DNA of 33,145 nucleotides, from contig VEOW01000188.1 in assembly GCA_012026785.1 (NCBI GenBank), positions 1-33,145 of the forward strand. Reading direction: 5' to 3'. Source of the DNA: Chloroflexota bacterium (lineage in GTDB: Bacteria > Chloroflexota > Limnocylindria > Limnocylindrales > CSP1-4). Below the pieces are notes generated by a model. That model worked only from the letters and a program-made list of their open reading frames with translations. It had not been told where the DNA came from and did not search any database. The stretch's first letter is position 1, and each line of letters starts with the position of its first letter. A program made the translations under genes and the position numbers. Below are positions 8,067-15,563 of this stretch, in pieces.

Positions 8067-8959
8067 CAGGCCTCGCCGGTCGCCACGCCGGATCCGACGA
8101 CGACCGTCCGCTCGTCGAGCCCGCGGACGACCGTCACTTCGAACGGCGTCTCCGCCGACGCCAGCGCTTCGACGAGCTCGTCGGGGTTCGAAATGGGCTT
8201 CCCGGCGACGGCGACGATGAGGTCGCCTTCGCGGATGCCGGCCCGGTCCGCGTCGCTGCCGTCCTCGACGCCGCGAACGAGGGTGCCGTCCCGCTCCGGC
8301 AGTCCAACGGAGCGCCGCAGCCGGCGCGCGACGTGCGCGGGGGCAACCGCCACCCCAAGCCGCCGCCGGGGCGGAGCTTCGCCACGACCCAACGCCGCCA
8401 CCCGCTCCCGCAGCGCCGCGTCGGCGGGGATCGCGAGGTAGAAGCCCTCGCCGAGACGATTCGTGTTGAGCCCCAGCAGGCGGCCCTCGGCGTCGAGGAG
8501 GGCGCCACCCGACGAGCCGGGCGCGAGGGGAGCGGTGTGCTCGATGCTGCCGGCGATCTTCCGGCCGCCCGGTCCCCGGAATGCCCGGGCGACGGCCGAC
8601 ACCGTACCGAGGGTGACCCGTGTCCCGCCGCCCGGGGTCGCCGCCGCCCCAAAGACGACCGTCCCGACGGCCGCCACCCCGTCAGCCCATTTGAGCGCGC
8701 TCGCGCCGTTCGAGTCGACGGTCACGACCGCCAGGTCGCCGTCGACGTCGACCCCGGCGACCCTGCCACGGGTTGACCGCCCATCCGAGAAGGTCACGGT
8801 GACCTCGTCGCCGCGGATGTTGTGGGCGTTGGTGAGGATCCGACCGTCGCCGACGACGACACCGGAACCGCGCTGGCGCGACCCGATGCCGACGATCGAA
8901 GGGCCGACGCGCTCGGCGACGTCGGACAGGGCGGTCTGGAGCTCCTGGATGGCGGACAT
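8066..8959 (-). CDS. HtrA-like trypsin/PDZ serine protease (first of pair)
   Basis: The 297-aa protein starts MSAIQELQTALSDVAERVGP. AGGAGAT about 10 nt upstream fixes this start over the longer open frame. The triad is His46 (TNAHNI), Asp75 (DGDLAVV) and Ser150 (PGSSGGAL). A PDZ domain follows at about residues 195-290 (DADRAGIREGDLIVAVAGKP). No signal peptide or TM segment is visible, so it should be cytosolic. It is the first gene of a two-protease operon and lies divergent from an HxlR regulator, with a palindromic operator between the starts. The two proteases are related but clearly diverged, for example AHNI against AHVV. Confidence 0.87.
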   Translation of the reverse strand: MSAIQELQTALSDVAERVGPSIVGIGSRQRGSGVVVGDGRILTNAHNIRGDEVTVTFSDGRSTRGRVAGVDVDGDLAVVTVDSNGASALKWADGVAAVGTVVFGAAATPGGGTRVTLGTVSAVARAFRGPGGRKIAGSIEHTAPLAPGSSGGALLDAEGRLLGLNTNRLGEGFYLAIPADAALRERVAALGRGEAPPRRRLGVAVAPAHVARRLRRSVGLPERDGTLVRGVEDGSDADRAGIREGDLIVAVAGKPISNPDELVEALASAETPFEVTVVRGLDERTVVVGSGVATGEA

Positions 8960-9001
8960 GCTGGCGATCTCCTGGCTGTGGCTCGACACTCGGGGTGTGA
9001 C

Positions 9002-9021
9002 TTGCAACTTGCAAGTTACAA
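9002..9021. promoter_or_regulatory. Putative HxlR operator (20-bp near-palindrome)
   Basis: TTGCAACTTGCAAGTTACAA is a dyad with a perfect 12-bp core, AACTTGCAAGTT (9006-9017), and one mismatched pair outside it. It lies 43 bp upstream of the minus-strand protease start and 48 bp before the HxlR start. This is the expected position for an autoregulatory site controlling both directions. The palindrome is seen; the binding protein is inferred. Confidence 0.6.
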
Positions 9022-9068
9022 CGAGCCAAGGAGCCTGGCAAGCCCCCGAGTCGCGTACGATGACCGGG

Positions 9069-9503
9069 ATGCCCGCCCGATCGGACCAACCACCGTCGCC
9101 GCTCGAGCTCGCCCTCGAACGGGTGGGGGACCGCTGGAGCCTGCTCGTCGTCGAGGCCCTGCTCGACGCGCCGCGGCGGTTCAACGAGCTCCAGGAGTCA
9201 ATCGCCGGAATCGCCCCGAACATCCTCGCCGACCGGCTTCGACGCCTCGAGCGCGAGGGCGTGGTCCTCGGACGGCCCTACCAGGAGCGCCCGCCACGCC
9301 TCGAGTACTCGCTGACTGCCGCTGGCCGTGACCTGGCGGGGGTGCTCCGGCTGCTGGCCGACTGGGGGGCGCGTCGCTCCGATGCTGCCGAGCCGCTCCG
9401 CCATGCCCTCTGCGGCACGCCGCTCGAGGCTCGCTGGTACTGCCCGCCCTGCAGCGAGCTTGTGGAGGACGGCGCGCACGTCGACGAGGCGCGTCGGCTG
9501 TAG
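9069..9503 (+). CDS. HxlR-family winged-helix transcriptional regulator
   Basis: The 144-aa protein has the HxlR/MarR-like winged helix: ALERVGDRWSLLVVEALLDA, RRFNELQESIAGIAPNILAD, RLRRLEREGVV and a PPRLEYSLTAAGRDL wing. A C-terminal CPPC (WYCPPCSELV) could bind zinc or sense redox state. The start at 9069 was chosen because a -10-like TACGAT (9056-9061) ends 7 nt before it, fitting a leaderless mRNA. ATG 9060 would overlap that hexamer. It is transcribed away from the HtrA pair and probably regulates both itself and the proteases through the dyad at 9002-9021. The inducer is unknown. Confidence 0.88.
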   Translation: MPARSDQPPSPLELALERVGDRWSLLVVEALLDAPRRFNELQESIAGIAPNILADRLRRLEREGVVLGRPYQERPPRLEYSLTAAGRDLAGVLRLLADWGARRSDAAEPLRHALCGTPLEARWYCPPCSELVEDGAHVDEARRL

Positions 9504-9581
9504 CGCAGGTGACCTTCGACCCTATCGGGCGATCATGGCAGCCCCACGATGAGACACCTCAGCCAATGCTCGGAGACCGCC

Positions 9582-9995
9582 ATGCGCCGCCTCGCCTTTG
9601 TGGTCGCCACCGCCCTGCTCCTGGTGGGATGCGGCACCACATCCCCATCGCCCACCCCCACCGCCGAAACGATCGGTACGCTTCCGCTCGAGGTCTCACT
9701 CGCCCGAGCCGAAGAGTTGCGGCAAGCTGGCGCGCTGGTCCTCGACGTGCGTGAGCCGTCCGAGTGGGCGGCCGGCGTCATCCCGGGCGCGACACTGATC
9801 TCGCTCGGGGAGTTGGACGGGCGGAAGGGCGAGCTGCCGCGGGACCAGACGATCGTCGTCGTCTGCCGATCGGGCAATCGGAGCGCGCAAGGGCGAGACA
9901 TCCTGCTCGCCGCCGGCTTCCGATCGGTCACCTCGCTGGTTGGCGGCATGACCGACTGGGCCAGCGCCGGCTTGCCCGTCACGACCCCGAGCTGA
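9582..9995 (+). CDS. Rhodanese-domain lipoprotein
   Basis: The signal MRRLAFVVATALLLVGC ends in lipobox LVGC, followed by a Ser/Pro/Thr linker. A rhodanese domain of about 100 residues follows, with LVLDVREPSEWAAGVIPGA, the active-site loop CRSGNRS and a closing GGMTDWASAGLPV. The active-site Cys is present, so sulfur transfer or persulfide chemistry outside the membrane is plausible. GGAGA 7 nt upstream supports ATG 9582 rather than ATG 9549. Its 3' end overlaps the convergent hydrolase gene by 17 nt. Confidence 0.86.
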   Translation: MRRLAFVVATALLLVGCGTTSPSPTPTAETIGTLPLEVSLARAEELRQAGALVLDVREPSEWAAGVIPGATLISLGELDGRKGELPRDQTIVVVCRSGNRSAQGRDILLAAGFRSVTSLVGGMTDWASAGLPVTTPS

Positions 9996-10869
9996 GAACC
10001 TCGCGGAGCGTCGCGGCGAACTCGGTCGGCTGGCCTATCCCGCCGTACTCGCCGCCCATGAAGCCGTCGTGGCCGCCCGGGAAGATGGTCGGCCTGATCC
10101 CGAGGCGCTCCGCCGCAGCCTCGCCGCCACGTTGCGCCAGGTGGCCGTTGGACGTCGCTCCAACGCCGATCACGACTCGCGTCGGCCCCCGCCTGATCGC
10201 CTCGAAGTCGGGCTCGTAGCTGGTGAGCCACAGGACGTTATGGGCCAGCATGAGATCGTTTCTGCCGCCGTCGTCGTCGGTCGGCAGCCCGAACATGGCA
10301 GGGTCGGGGGGCGCCTTGGCGACGTCTTCGGCGGTGAGCGGGCCCTCGTGCATGACGACCTGCATGAAGTGCGCCATCCCGGCTCCCCAGCCCTTCGCCC
10401 GGTAGGTGGCATTCATGGCCTGGTTCAGCGCCAGGGCGTGCTCGCGGTCCGGGACGAGCGATGCCAGGGGCGGCTCGTGGGCGACCGCGGTCCGCACGTC
10501 GTGCGGGTGCTTCGCGACCAGCGCGAGGGCGACGACCGCACCGCCGCTGCTGGCGAAGAGGTCGACCGGTCCGCCAACCGCCTCGATGATCCGGTGGACA
10601 TCGTCCGCCCGGACCTCCGGCGTGATTGGCTGGGCCGGATCGTGGGCGATGCTGCGCTCGCTCCCGCGAACGTCATACGTGATGACGGTGCGGTCGGTGA
10701 AGTGGCTGGCGAGGGTGGGGAAGCCACCGGCCCCCATCGGTGAGCCGATCAGGAACAGCGGCGGTTCCGTACTCGCCGGGTAGCGACGGACGTCATACGT
10801 CAGGGTCGCGCCCGGGACGTCCAGCGTGTGGGTCGTCGGCTCGATCGCGCCCGTTGTCGGTGTGGGCAT
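9979..10869 (-). CDS. Alpha/beta-hydrolase fold protein, 296 aa
   Basis: The fold is clear: LFLIGSPMGAGGFPTLASHF (oxyanion region), VITYDVRGSERS, a nucleophile elbow DLFASSGGAVVALAL in which the second Ser is the likely nucleophile, and a C-terminal PGGHDGFMGGEYGG carrying the catalytic His. Start ATG 10869 is preceded by AGGAGGTG, an excellent ribosome binding site. It is the last gene of the ArsR / SRPBCC / hydrolase operon, 32 nt after the SRPBCC gene. The substrate is unknown; an esterase or lactonase acting on small molecules is plausible. The long N-terminal open frame beyond 10869 is read-through of the upstream gene. Confidence 0.85.
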   Translation of the reverse strand: MPTPTTGAIEPTTHTLDVPGATLTYDVRRYPASTEPPLFLIGSPMGAGGFPTLASHFTDRTVITYDVRGSERSIAHDPAQPITPEVRADDVHRIIEAVGGPVDLFASSGGAVVALALVAKHPHDVRTAVAHEPPLASLVPDREHALALNQAMNATYRAKGWGAGMAHFMQVVMHEGPLTAEDVAKAPPDPAMFGLPTDDDGGRNDLMLAHNVLWLTSYEPDFEAIRRGPTRVVIGVGATSNGHLAQRGGEAAAERLGIRPTIFPGGHDGFMGGEYGGIGQPTEFAATLREVLSSGS

Positions 10870-10901
10870 GGGACGCACCTCCTGCAGGCTTTGGGACCAG
10901 C

Positions 10902-11411
10902 CTATGGCCGCGCGCCGGCGCGGTCCTCGGCGAGGATCGCGTCGATCTGGCCGACGGCCCCCTTGAGGCCCTCTTCCATGCCCATCGCCAGCAGCTGCTC
11001 CATCGCCTCGACGGTCGGAAACTCGCTCTCGATGGTCATGCGGGTCCTGCCGCCGCCGATGTCCTCGATGCTGACGCGCCCGGTCGTTCCGGGGAGCTCG
11101 TCGTTCGGCGACCAGTCGTCGTTGGCGAAGCCATCGAGGTAGACGAGCCGGTGCGGCGGCTCCGCCTCGAGGACGATCCAGTAGGCCTTCGGCTGGTCGC
11201 CCTCGGGGCCGGTCATGTAGTACTCGACGCGGCCGCCGACGCTGAGATCGTGATTGGTGACGGTCGCCGGATAGGTCGGCGGTCCCCACCAGCGCTCGAG
11301 CTGGCGCGGGTCGGCCCACAGCTGCCAGACGCGCTCCGGCGAGGCGTCGAATTCGGCCTTCAGGATCATCGTTCGAGCGGCAGGGTCCTTGTGGACGGCG
11401 GTGACGGTCAT
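10902..11411 (-). CDS. SRPBCC (AHSA1/START-like) domain protein
   Basis: The 169-aa protein carries the AHSA1-type pattern: ILKAEFDASPERVWQLWADP, QLERWWGPPTYPATV, VGGRVEYYMTGPEG, GRVSIEDIGGGRTRMTIES and a terminal helix MEQLLAMGMEEGLKGA. The fold makes a hydrophobic ligand pocket. Its ATG overlaps the ArsR stop as ATGA (11408-11411), so the two are coupled. ArsR plus SRPBCC pairs are a recurrent bacterial arrangement in which the binding protein and repressor may respond to the same ligand. The ligand is unknown. Confidence 0.9.
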   Translation of the reverse strand: MTVTAVHKDPAARTMILKAEFDASPERVWQLWADPRQLERWWGPPTYPATVTNHDLSVGGRVEYYMTGPEGDQPKAYWIVLEAEPPHRLVYLDGFANDDWSPNDELPGTTGRVSIEDIGGGRTRMTIESEFPTVEAMEQLLAMGMEEGLKGAVGQIDAILAEDRAGARP

Positions 11412-11749
11412 CTGTCGGTCTCCTTCCCGGATTCGGCGAGCAACGTGGTCATGCGCTCGACGCGATCGCGCCACAGCTGCTCGTACTGGTCGAGCAGGCG
11501 CCTGGCAACCCGGAGGGCTTCCAGGTTGGTTCGAACGACCTTCCGTCGTCCGACCCGCTCCTTGGTGATGAGGCCGGCTCGCTCGAGGATCGCGACGTGC
11601 TTCTGCACGGCCGCGAAACTCATCGAGTAGTGGCCGGCCAGCTCCGCGACGCCCTCGCCGCCGTCGATGGCCCGGCGCACGATGTCACGCCGGGTGGCAT
11701 CGGACAGGGCCCCGAAGAGGCGGTCGAAGTCGGGTGGCGCGATCTGCAT
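11408..11749 (-). CDS. ArsR-family repressor
   Basis: The 113-aa winged-helix protein reads FDRLFGALSDATRRDIVRRA, EGVAELAGHYSMSFAAVQKH and LERAGLITKERVGRRKVVRT. This is the class of ArsR regulators that pair with SRPBCC proteins. It has no metal-binding Cys pair, so a metal ligand is unlikely. The ATG lies 1 nt from the inverted repeat at 11751-11770 and 6 nt after a -10 hexamer, so the mRNA is probably leaderless and autorepressed. It heads a three-gene operon. Confidence 0.9.
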   Translation of the reverse strand: MQIAPPDFDRLFGALSDATRRDIVRRAIDGGEGVAELAGHYSMSFAAVQKHVAILERAGLITKERVGRRKVVRTNLEALRVARRLLDQYEQLWRDRVERMTTLLAESGKETDR

Positions 11750-11750
11750 A

Positions 11751-11770
11751 ATACAACCATACGGTTGTAT
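11751..11770. promoter_or_regulatory. ArsR operator, perfect inverted repeat
   Basis: ATACAACC (11751-11758) and GGTTGTAT (11763-11770) are exact inverted arms around a 4-nt spacer. The site covers the -10 of the minus-strand promoter and abuts the start codon. A bound repressor would block RNA polymerase directly. Confidence 0.7.
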
Positions 11771-11784
11771 GAGGACTCTGTCAA
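11756..11784 (-). promoter_or_regulatory. Leaderless promoter of the ArsR operon
   Basis: On the minus strand, a perfect -35 TTGACA (11779-11784) is followed by a 17-nt spacer and TATGGT (11756-11761). The A of the ATG at 11749 is the seventh base after the -10, the expected transcription start. No ribosome binding site exists in between. Confidence 0.65.
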
Positions 11785-11817
11785 GCGGGCCTCAGGACCG
11801 TCGATAATGGGCCCGGC

Positions 11818-12756
11818 ATGACCGCTGTGGGAGAGCCCTCGGCGCAACACCGCAAGGCCGGGTTCGCGGTCTGGCTCCCGCTCGTCGCCGTCCTCGCGGG
11901 CTGCACCGGGGCACCCCTTGGTCCAGGCTCCGACCCAACGGAGCGTGCGGCGGCCGATCGGATCCACGCCCAGGCCCAGGATGCCCTCGACCGCTGGGCC
12001 CAAGCGGTGGGGGACAGCGGCGGCGCTTCGATCTCCTTCGTGGGCGAGCTGACCACGCTGATCGGCGAATTCGAAGAAGAAATTGGCAGCGACTACAAGG
12101 TGGCGTTGGTGACGGGTCGCGTCGAGCCCGCTGTCCCTCTGTCGGACGAGTCACCCGGACGCGGGGAAGTTCGATGGCTCGACGGTTCGAAGGTGGCGGT
12201 CAACGTGCTGTCGCCGGCGGAGGCGCTCGACGACCTGGTGGCCGCGGGCGCCGGAACGTGCCCGGAGTGCCAGCCGATCATGGTCACCGGCGCGAGTCTC
12301 GCCAGCAGTGTCGTAGAGACGACCCGCGGCCCCGCCGAGACGCCAATCTGGGTGTTCGCGATCGAGGGGACAGCCGCTCGAGTCGGGCGGGTTGCCGTGG
12401 ACGACAGCGTGACGGTGGTGCCTCCGCCGTGGAACGCGGAGGACCCTCCTATCGGGATCTCGATCGATGAGGCCGTCGGATCGGCGGACTCGCGCACGCT
12501 GGAGGTCAGATTCGTTGGTGCAGTCAAGGGGCGCGACGAGCCGTGCGGGGCCGACTACACGGCCGAAGCGGTCGAATCGGACTTCGCGGTGGTGGTCATT
12601 GTTGTCGAGCATCGCAGCACGGCTGGAGGGCCGAATGCGATCTGCGAGTCCGTCGGTCGAGGTCGGACAGCGGAGGTGCGCCTCGCCAGCGCCCTCGGGG
12701 ACCGAGCCGTCCTCGAGGTTCGGGAGGGCCTGCCAGTACCGCTTCACGCTCCCTGA
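11818..12756 (+). CDS. Uncharacterised lipoprotein, 312 aa
   Basis: An N-terminal signal ends in the lipobox VLAGC (Cys about residue 29), so the protein should be membrane-anchored on the outer face. The remaining 280 residues show no family I recognise. They contain a CPEC motif and two further Cys (EPCGADY, NAICES) that could form disulfides, and mostly beta-strand character. A GATAAT hexamer (11803-11808) ends 9 nt upstream of the ATG, suggesting its own nearly leaderless promoter facing away from the ArsR operon. Confidence 0.65.
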   Translation: MTAVGEPSAQHRKAGFAVWLPLVAVLAGCTGAPLGPGSDPTERAAADRIHAQAQDALDRWAQAVGDSGGASISFVGELTTLIGEFEEEIGSDYKVALVTGRVEPAVPLSDESPGRGEVRWLDGSKVAVNVLSPAEALDDLVAAGAGTCPECQPIMVTGASLASSVVETTRGPAETPIWVFAIEGTAARVGRVAVDDSVTVVPPPWNAEDPPIGISIDEAVGSADSRTLEVRFVGAVKGRDEPCGADYTAEAVESDFAVVVIVVEHRSTAGGPNAICESVGRGRTAEVRLASALGDRAVLEVREGLPVPLHAP

Positions 12757-12790
12757 TCGGACGGGCATCTGGGCGGACCGACGGCCCCGT

Positions 12791-13484
12791 TCACCCTCCG
12801 CCTGACTCGATCCAGTCGAGCCACTCACGCACGAGCGCCTGGAAAAGGATGGGCTGGTCGGTGCCGACGCCGTGGCCGGCTCGGTCGAGGATCGCGAACG
12901 TCGCGCGCGGGGATGAACGCCATGTCGGCGGCGGCGAGCGCCGGCGCGATGGCTTCACGGTACGCGGCCAAGGTCGCCGGCGTCTGGACCACGGTCCGCT
13001 CGAGCCAGCCACGCTCATCGTCGCGCAGCAGGCCTTCGACACCCTCATCTCGAACGAGCACGCGCGGCTCCGGGAGGGTCCGCCCCTCCCGAAGAGGGTT
13101 GGAGACCACGAACGCGGCGCCGTCCAGGTCGGCCGCTCGCTCGTGGACGATGCCGAGGGCGATGTACCCGCCCCACGAGCTGCCACCGACGACGAAGCGT
13201 TCGCCGGGAGCGACCGCACCGAGGAACTCGAGCGTGACGTGCAGCATGTCGTCCTGGCTGGCGATCCAGTCGGCACCCGGGGTCTCACCGCGCCCAGGCA
13301 GGTCGGGATAGATCCGCCGCCAGCCCGAGCGTCCCTCGAACGCCGGCTCCCACTCGCGGACCATCTGGCGATGATCCGGCGTCACGCCGTGGATCAGCAG
13401 CAGGGGGCGGCCCGCGCCGGCCTCCCAGTAGTGGATCGAGATGCCCCGCACGTCGAGCGCTCGGGCGACGAGCTGGTCCGCCAT
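12791..13484 (-). pseudogene. Alpha/beta hydrolase broken by frameshifting deletion
   Basis: The frame starting at 13484 reads a normal hydrolase: RPLLLIHGVTPDHRQM, RRIYPDLPGRGETPG and nucleophile elbow VVGGSSWGGYIAL. Its sequence becomes Arg/Pro-rich nonsense after ADMAFIPA near 12910. The conserved C-terminus (FAILDRAGHGVGTDQPILF, then REWLDWIES) is in another frame, ending at 12791. The segment that normally holds the catalytic acid (about 50 residues) is missing at the junction. A deletion of a length not divisible by three explains this. Either truncated product would lack a full triad. Confidence 0.7.
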
Positions 13485-13549
13485 CAGTCGAATCTAGCCC
13501 CAGCCGCGAGTCCGATCGATACAGGCCCTCGCTGTCTATGCTCCGCAGG

Positions 13550-14806
13550 ATGCGATTCCTGAGAGACGTGCTGGAGCGCGCGCTGACGCGGCTGGCCGAG
13601 GTCGGCGCGGATCCCGCGGACGACGAGGAGGCGCGCCTCCAGAAGGCCCTCCTCGTCCTGATCGCCATCCTGATCCTGCCGATCTCGGGCATGTGGGCCG
13701 TCCTGTACCTGGCGTTCGGCGGCTGGACGGGCTGGGTCGCCGTGATCTACGGCGTGGTCTCCATCGCGTCCATCGTGCTGTTCGCCCGGAATCGGGACTT
13801 CGAGATGCTCCTCAACATCCAGCTCGTGGATATCGCCCTGGCCCCGACGCTGTCGATGATCCCGGTCGGCGGCTTCCTCCCGACGGGCGGCGTGGGGCTG
13901 TGGGGCATCCTGGCGCCGCTCGGGGCGCTGGTCTTTCGAGGCCCGACGTCGGGCATTCGATGGTTCGTTGCCTGGCTGGCGCTGTTCCTCGGCTCGGGCA
14001 TCGCGGCCGTCGTCCTCGATTCGCCGGCGCCGCTGCCGGAGTGGTTCTCCAACGTGATGCTCGCTCTGAACATCTCGGTCGGCGGCACGATCGTGTTCAC
14101 GCTCCTGGCGCTGTTCGCCCGCCAGCGCTCCGAGGCCCTTGCCGCCCTCCGCGTCGAGCAGCGCTATGCCGAGAACCTCCTGCTGAACATCCTGCCGGGC
14201 TCGATCGCGGAACGGTTGAAGTCCAACCCTCGAACGATCGCCGACCAGATTCCCGCCGCCTCGGTCCTGTTCGCCGACGTCGTCGACTTCACGCCTCGAT
14301 CGGAGGAGCTGACTGCACCCGAGGTCGTCGGCCTGCTCGATCGGCTGTTCAGCCATTTCGACGAGCTGGCCGAACGCCACGGCCTCGAGAAGATCAAGAC
14401 GATCGGCGACGCCTACATGGTCGCGTCGGGTGTCCCCGAGCCGCGACCTGACCACGCCCAGGCGCTGGCCCGACTCGCGCTCGAGATGGTGGCGGCCATG
14501 GGGCCCGGTGGCGCCGTCGGCGACCTGCGGATGCAGCTTCGCGTCGGCATCAACTCGGGGCCGGTCGTCGCCGGCGTCATCGGCCGGAAGCGCTTCCTGT
14601 ACGACCTGTGGGGCGACGCCGTGAACACCGCGTCGCGGATGGAGTCGCATGGCGTCGCCGACCGCATCCAGGTCACCCGCGCGACCTACGAGCTCCTCCG
14701 TGACGAGTTCGTCCTGGAGCCGCGCGGGACGGTCACGGTCAAGGGCAAGGGCGAGCTGGAGACGTGGTACCTCGTCGGGCCGAAGGGGGTCACGTCGGGC
14801 AGCTGA
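13550..14806 (+). CDS. Membrane-bound class III adenylate cyclase
   Basis: The 418-aa protein has six predicted TM helices over about residues 32-190, a short linker helix, then a class III cyclase domain (about 232-410). The metal-binding Asp residues are D243 (LFADVVDFT) and D287 (TIGDAYM). K283 and D352 (YDLWGD) occupy the substrate-selecting positions and indicate ATP. N359 and R363 (NTASRM) are the transition-state pair. All catalytic residues are present, so it should make cAMP as a homodimer. The TM region is not a sensor domain I recognise. A -10-like TATGCT (13537-13542) ends 7 nt before ATG 13550, which favours this start over 13538. Confidence 0.9.
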   Translation: MRFLRDVLERALTRLAEVGADPADDEEARLQKALLVLIAILILPISGMWAVLYLAFGGWTGWVAVIYGVVSIASIVLFARNRDFEMLLNIQLVDIALAPTLSMIPVGGFLPTGGVGLWGILAPLGALVFRGPTSGIRWFVAWLALFLGSGIAAVVLDSPAPLPEWFSNVMLALNISVGGTIVFTLLALFARQRSEALAALRVEQRYAENLLLNILPGSIAERLKSNPRTIADQIPAASVLFADVVDFTPRSEELTAPEVVGLLDRLFSHFDELAERHGLEKIKTIGDAYMVASGVPEPRPDHAQALARLALEMVAAMGPGGAVGDLRMQLRVGINSGPVVAGVIGRKRFLYDLWGDAVNTASRMESHGVADRIQVTRATYELLRDEFVLEPRGTVTVKGKGELETWYLVGPKGVTSGS

Positions 14807-14950
14807 CTGCCCGAAGGGCTGGGCGCCGGCGCTCCATTCGATCCGGTACGTCTACTGGGCTCCCGTTCCCGGGCCGTCCGCATCTGGGGGTGACGGTGCT
14901 CGCGCGTCAACCTTCGAGGCCGCGATGTCGTGTCGCGGGAGGAGGTCGAG

Positions 14951-15550
14951 ATGTCAACGACGGATCGTCGGGCCAGGTTCGCGGTGTCTGTTGCCGCTGT
15001 CGCCGTCGCGCTGCTGTTCGTCTCCGTGGACCTTGCCGGGGCTGCTGGTGGAAAGCCTGCCCCGAAAGGCCCCCAGCTGAAGGTCGTGACGCTGGTCGGC
15101 CAGACGGTCACGGTGACAACGCCCGGCGTGCTGTACGACGTTGTGTTCACCCCGAGCACGGAGGTGCAGTTCTCGCAGCAGCCCGGCGAGGTCGTGAACG
15201 TGTCGATGATCGCCAGGTCTGCCGGCGACGATACGTTGGTGTTCTGCGATATCCATGCAGCGGTCCATGCCTCGGGGATCGACCAGGACGAGATGCCGAT
15301 CGTCATGCATGAGACCGTGCTCCTGGCGCAGCGCGGCGATGATTGGTGGCGCATGGCCGAGTGGAGCGGCGATCTGTCGCGTACGATCCCGGCGCCGGCC
15401 GCCGCGACGGTGCACACCATCCTCGGCAAGGTCTGGATGGATGCGCCCGCCGAGGAGGGCGGGGACTGCTACGGCCTCGAGGTCGGCGGCCAGCACGTGG
15501 ACTTCACGGTCGACCTGCGCGTCTCGATCGTCACGATGTCGGGAACGTAG
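14951..15550 (+). CDS. Secreted protein of unknown function, 199 aa
   Basis: GGGAGGAGG about 10 nt upstream fixes ATG 14951. A Sec signal peptide (basic start, hydrophobic core about residues 12-30, cleavage near AGAAGG) is followed by a beta-rich domain with WMDAPAEEGGDCYGLEVGG near the end. The two Cys could form a disulfide. I do not recognise the family. It lies 144 nt after the cyclase gene on the same strand but has its own ribosome binding site, and a functional link is not shown. Confidence 0.65.
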   Translation: MSTTDRRARFAVSVAAVAVALLFVSVDLAGAAGGKPAPKGPQLKVVTLVGQTVTVTTPGVLYDVVFTPSTEVQFSQQPGEVVNVSMIARSAGDDTLVFCDIHAAVHASGIDQDEMPIVMHETVLLAQRGDDWWRMAEWSGDLSRTIPAPAAATVHTILGKVWMDAPAEEGGDCYGLEVGGQHVDFTVDLRVSIVTMSGT

Positions 15551-15563
15551 AGGTCGCGCCGGC

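Noticed and set aside
7200-8441. 413-aa plus-strand open frame opposite the protease genes
   Set aside because: It is a shadow of GC-rich coding DNA on the other strand. It has low-complexity Arg/Gly/Asp composition and no recognisable domain.
13484-14650. 388-aa minus-strand open frame opposite the cyclase
   Set aside because: The cyclase frame has every catalytic motif. The antisense product is charged low-complexity sequence.
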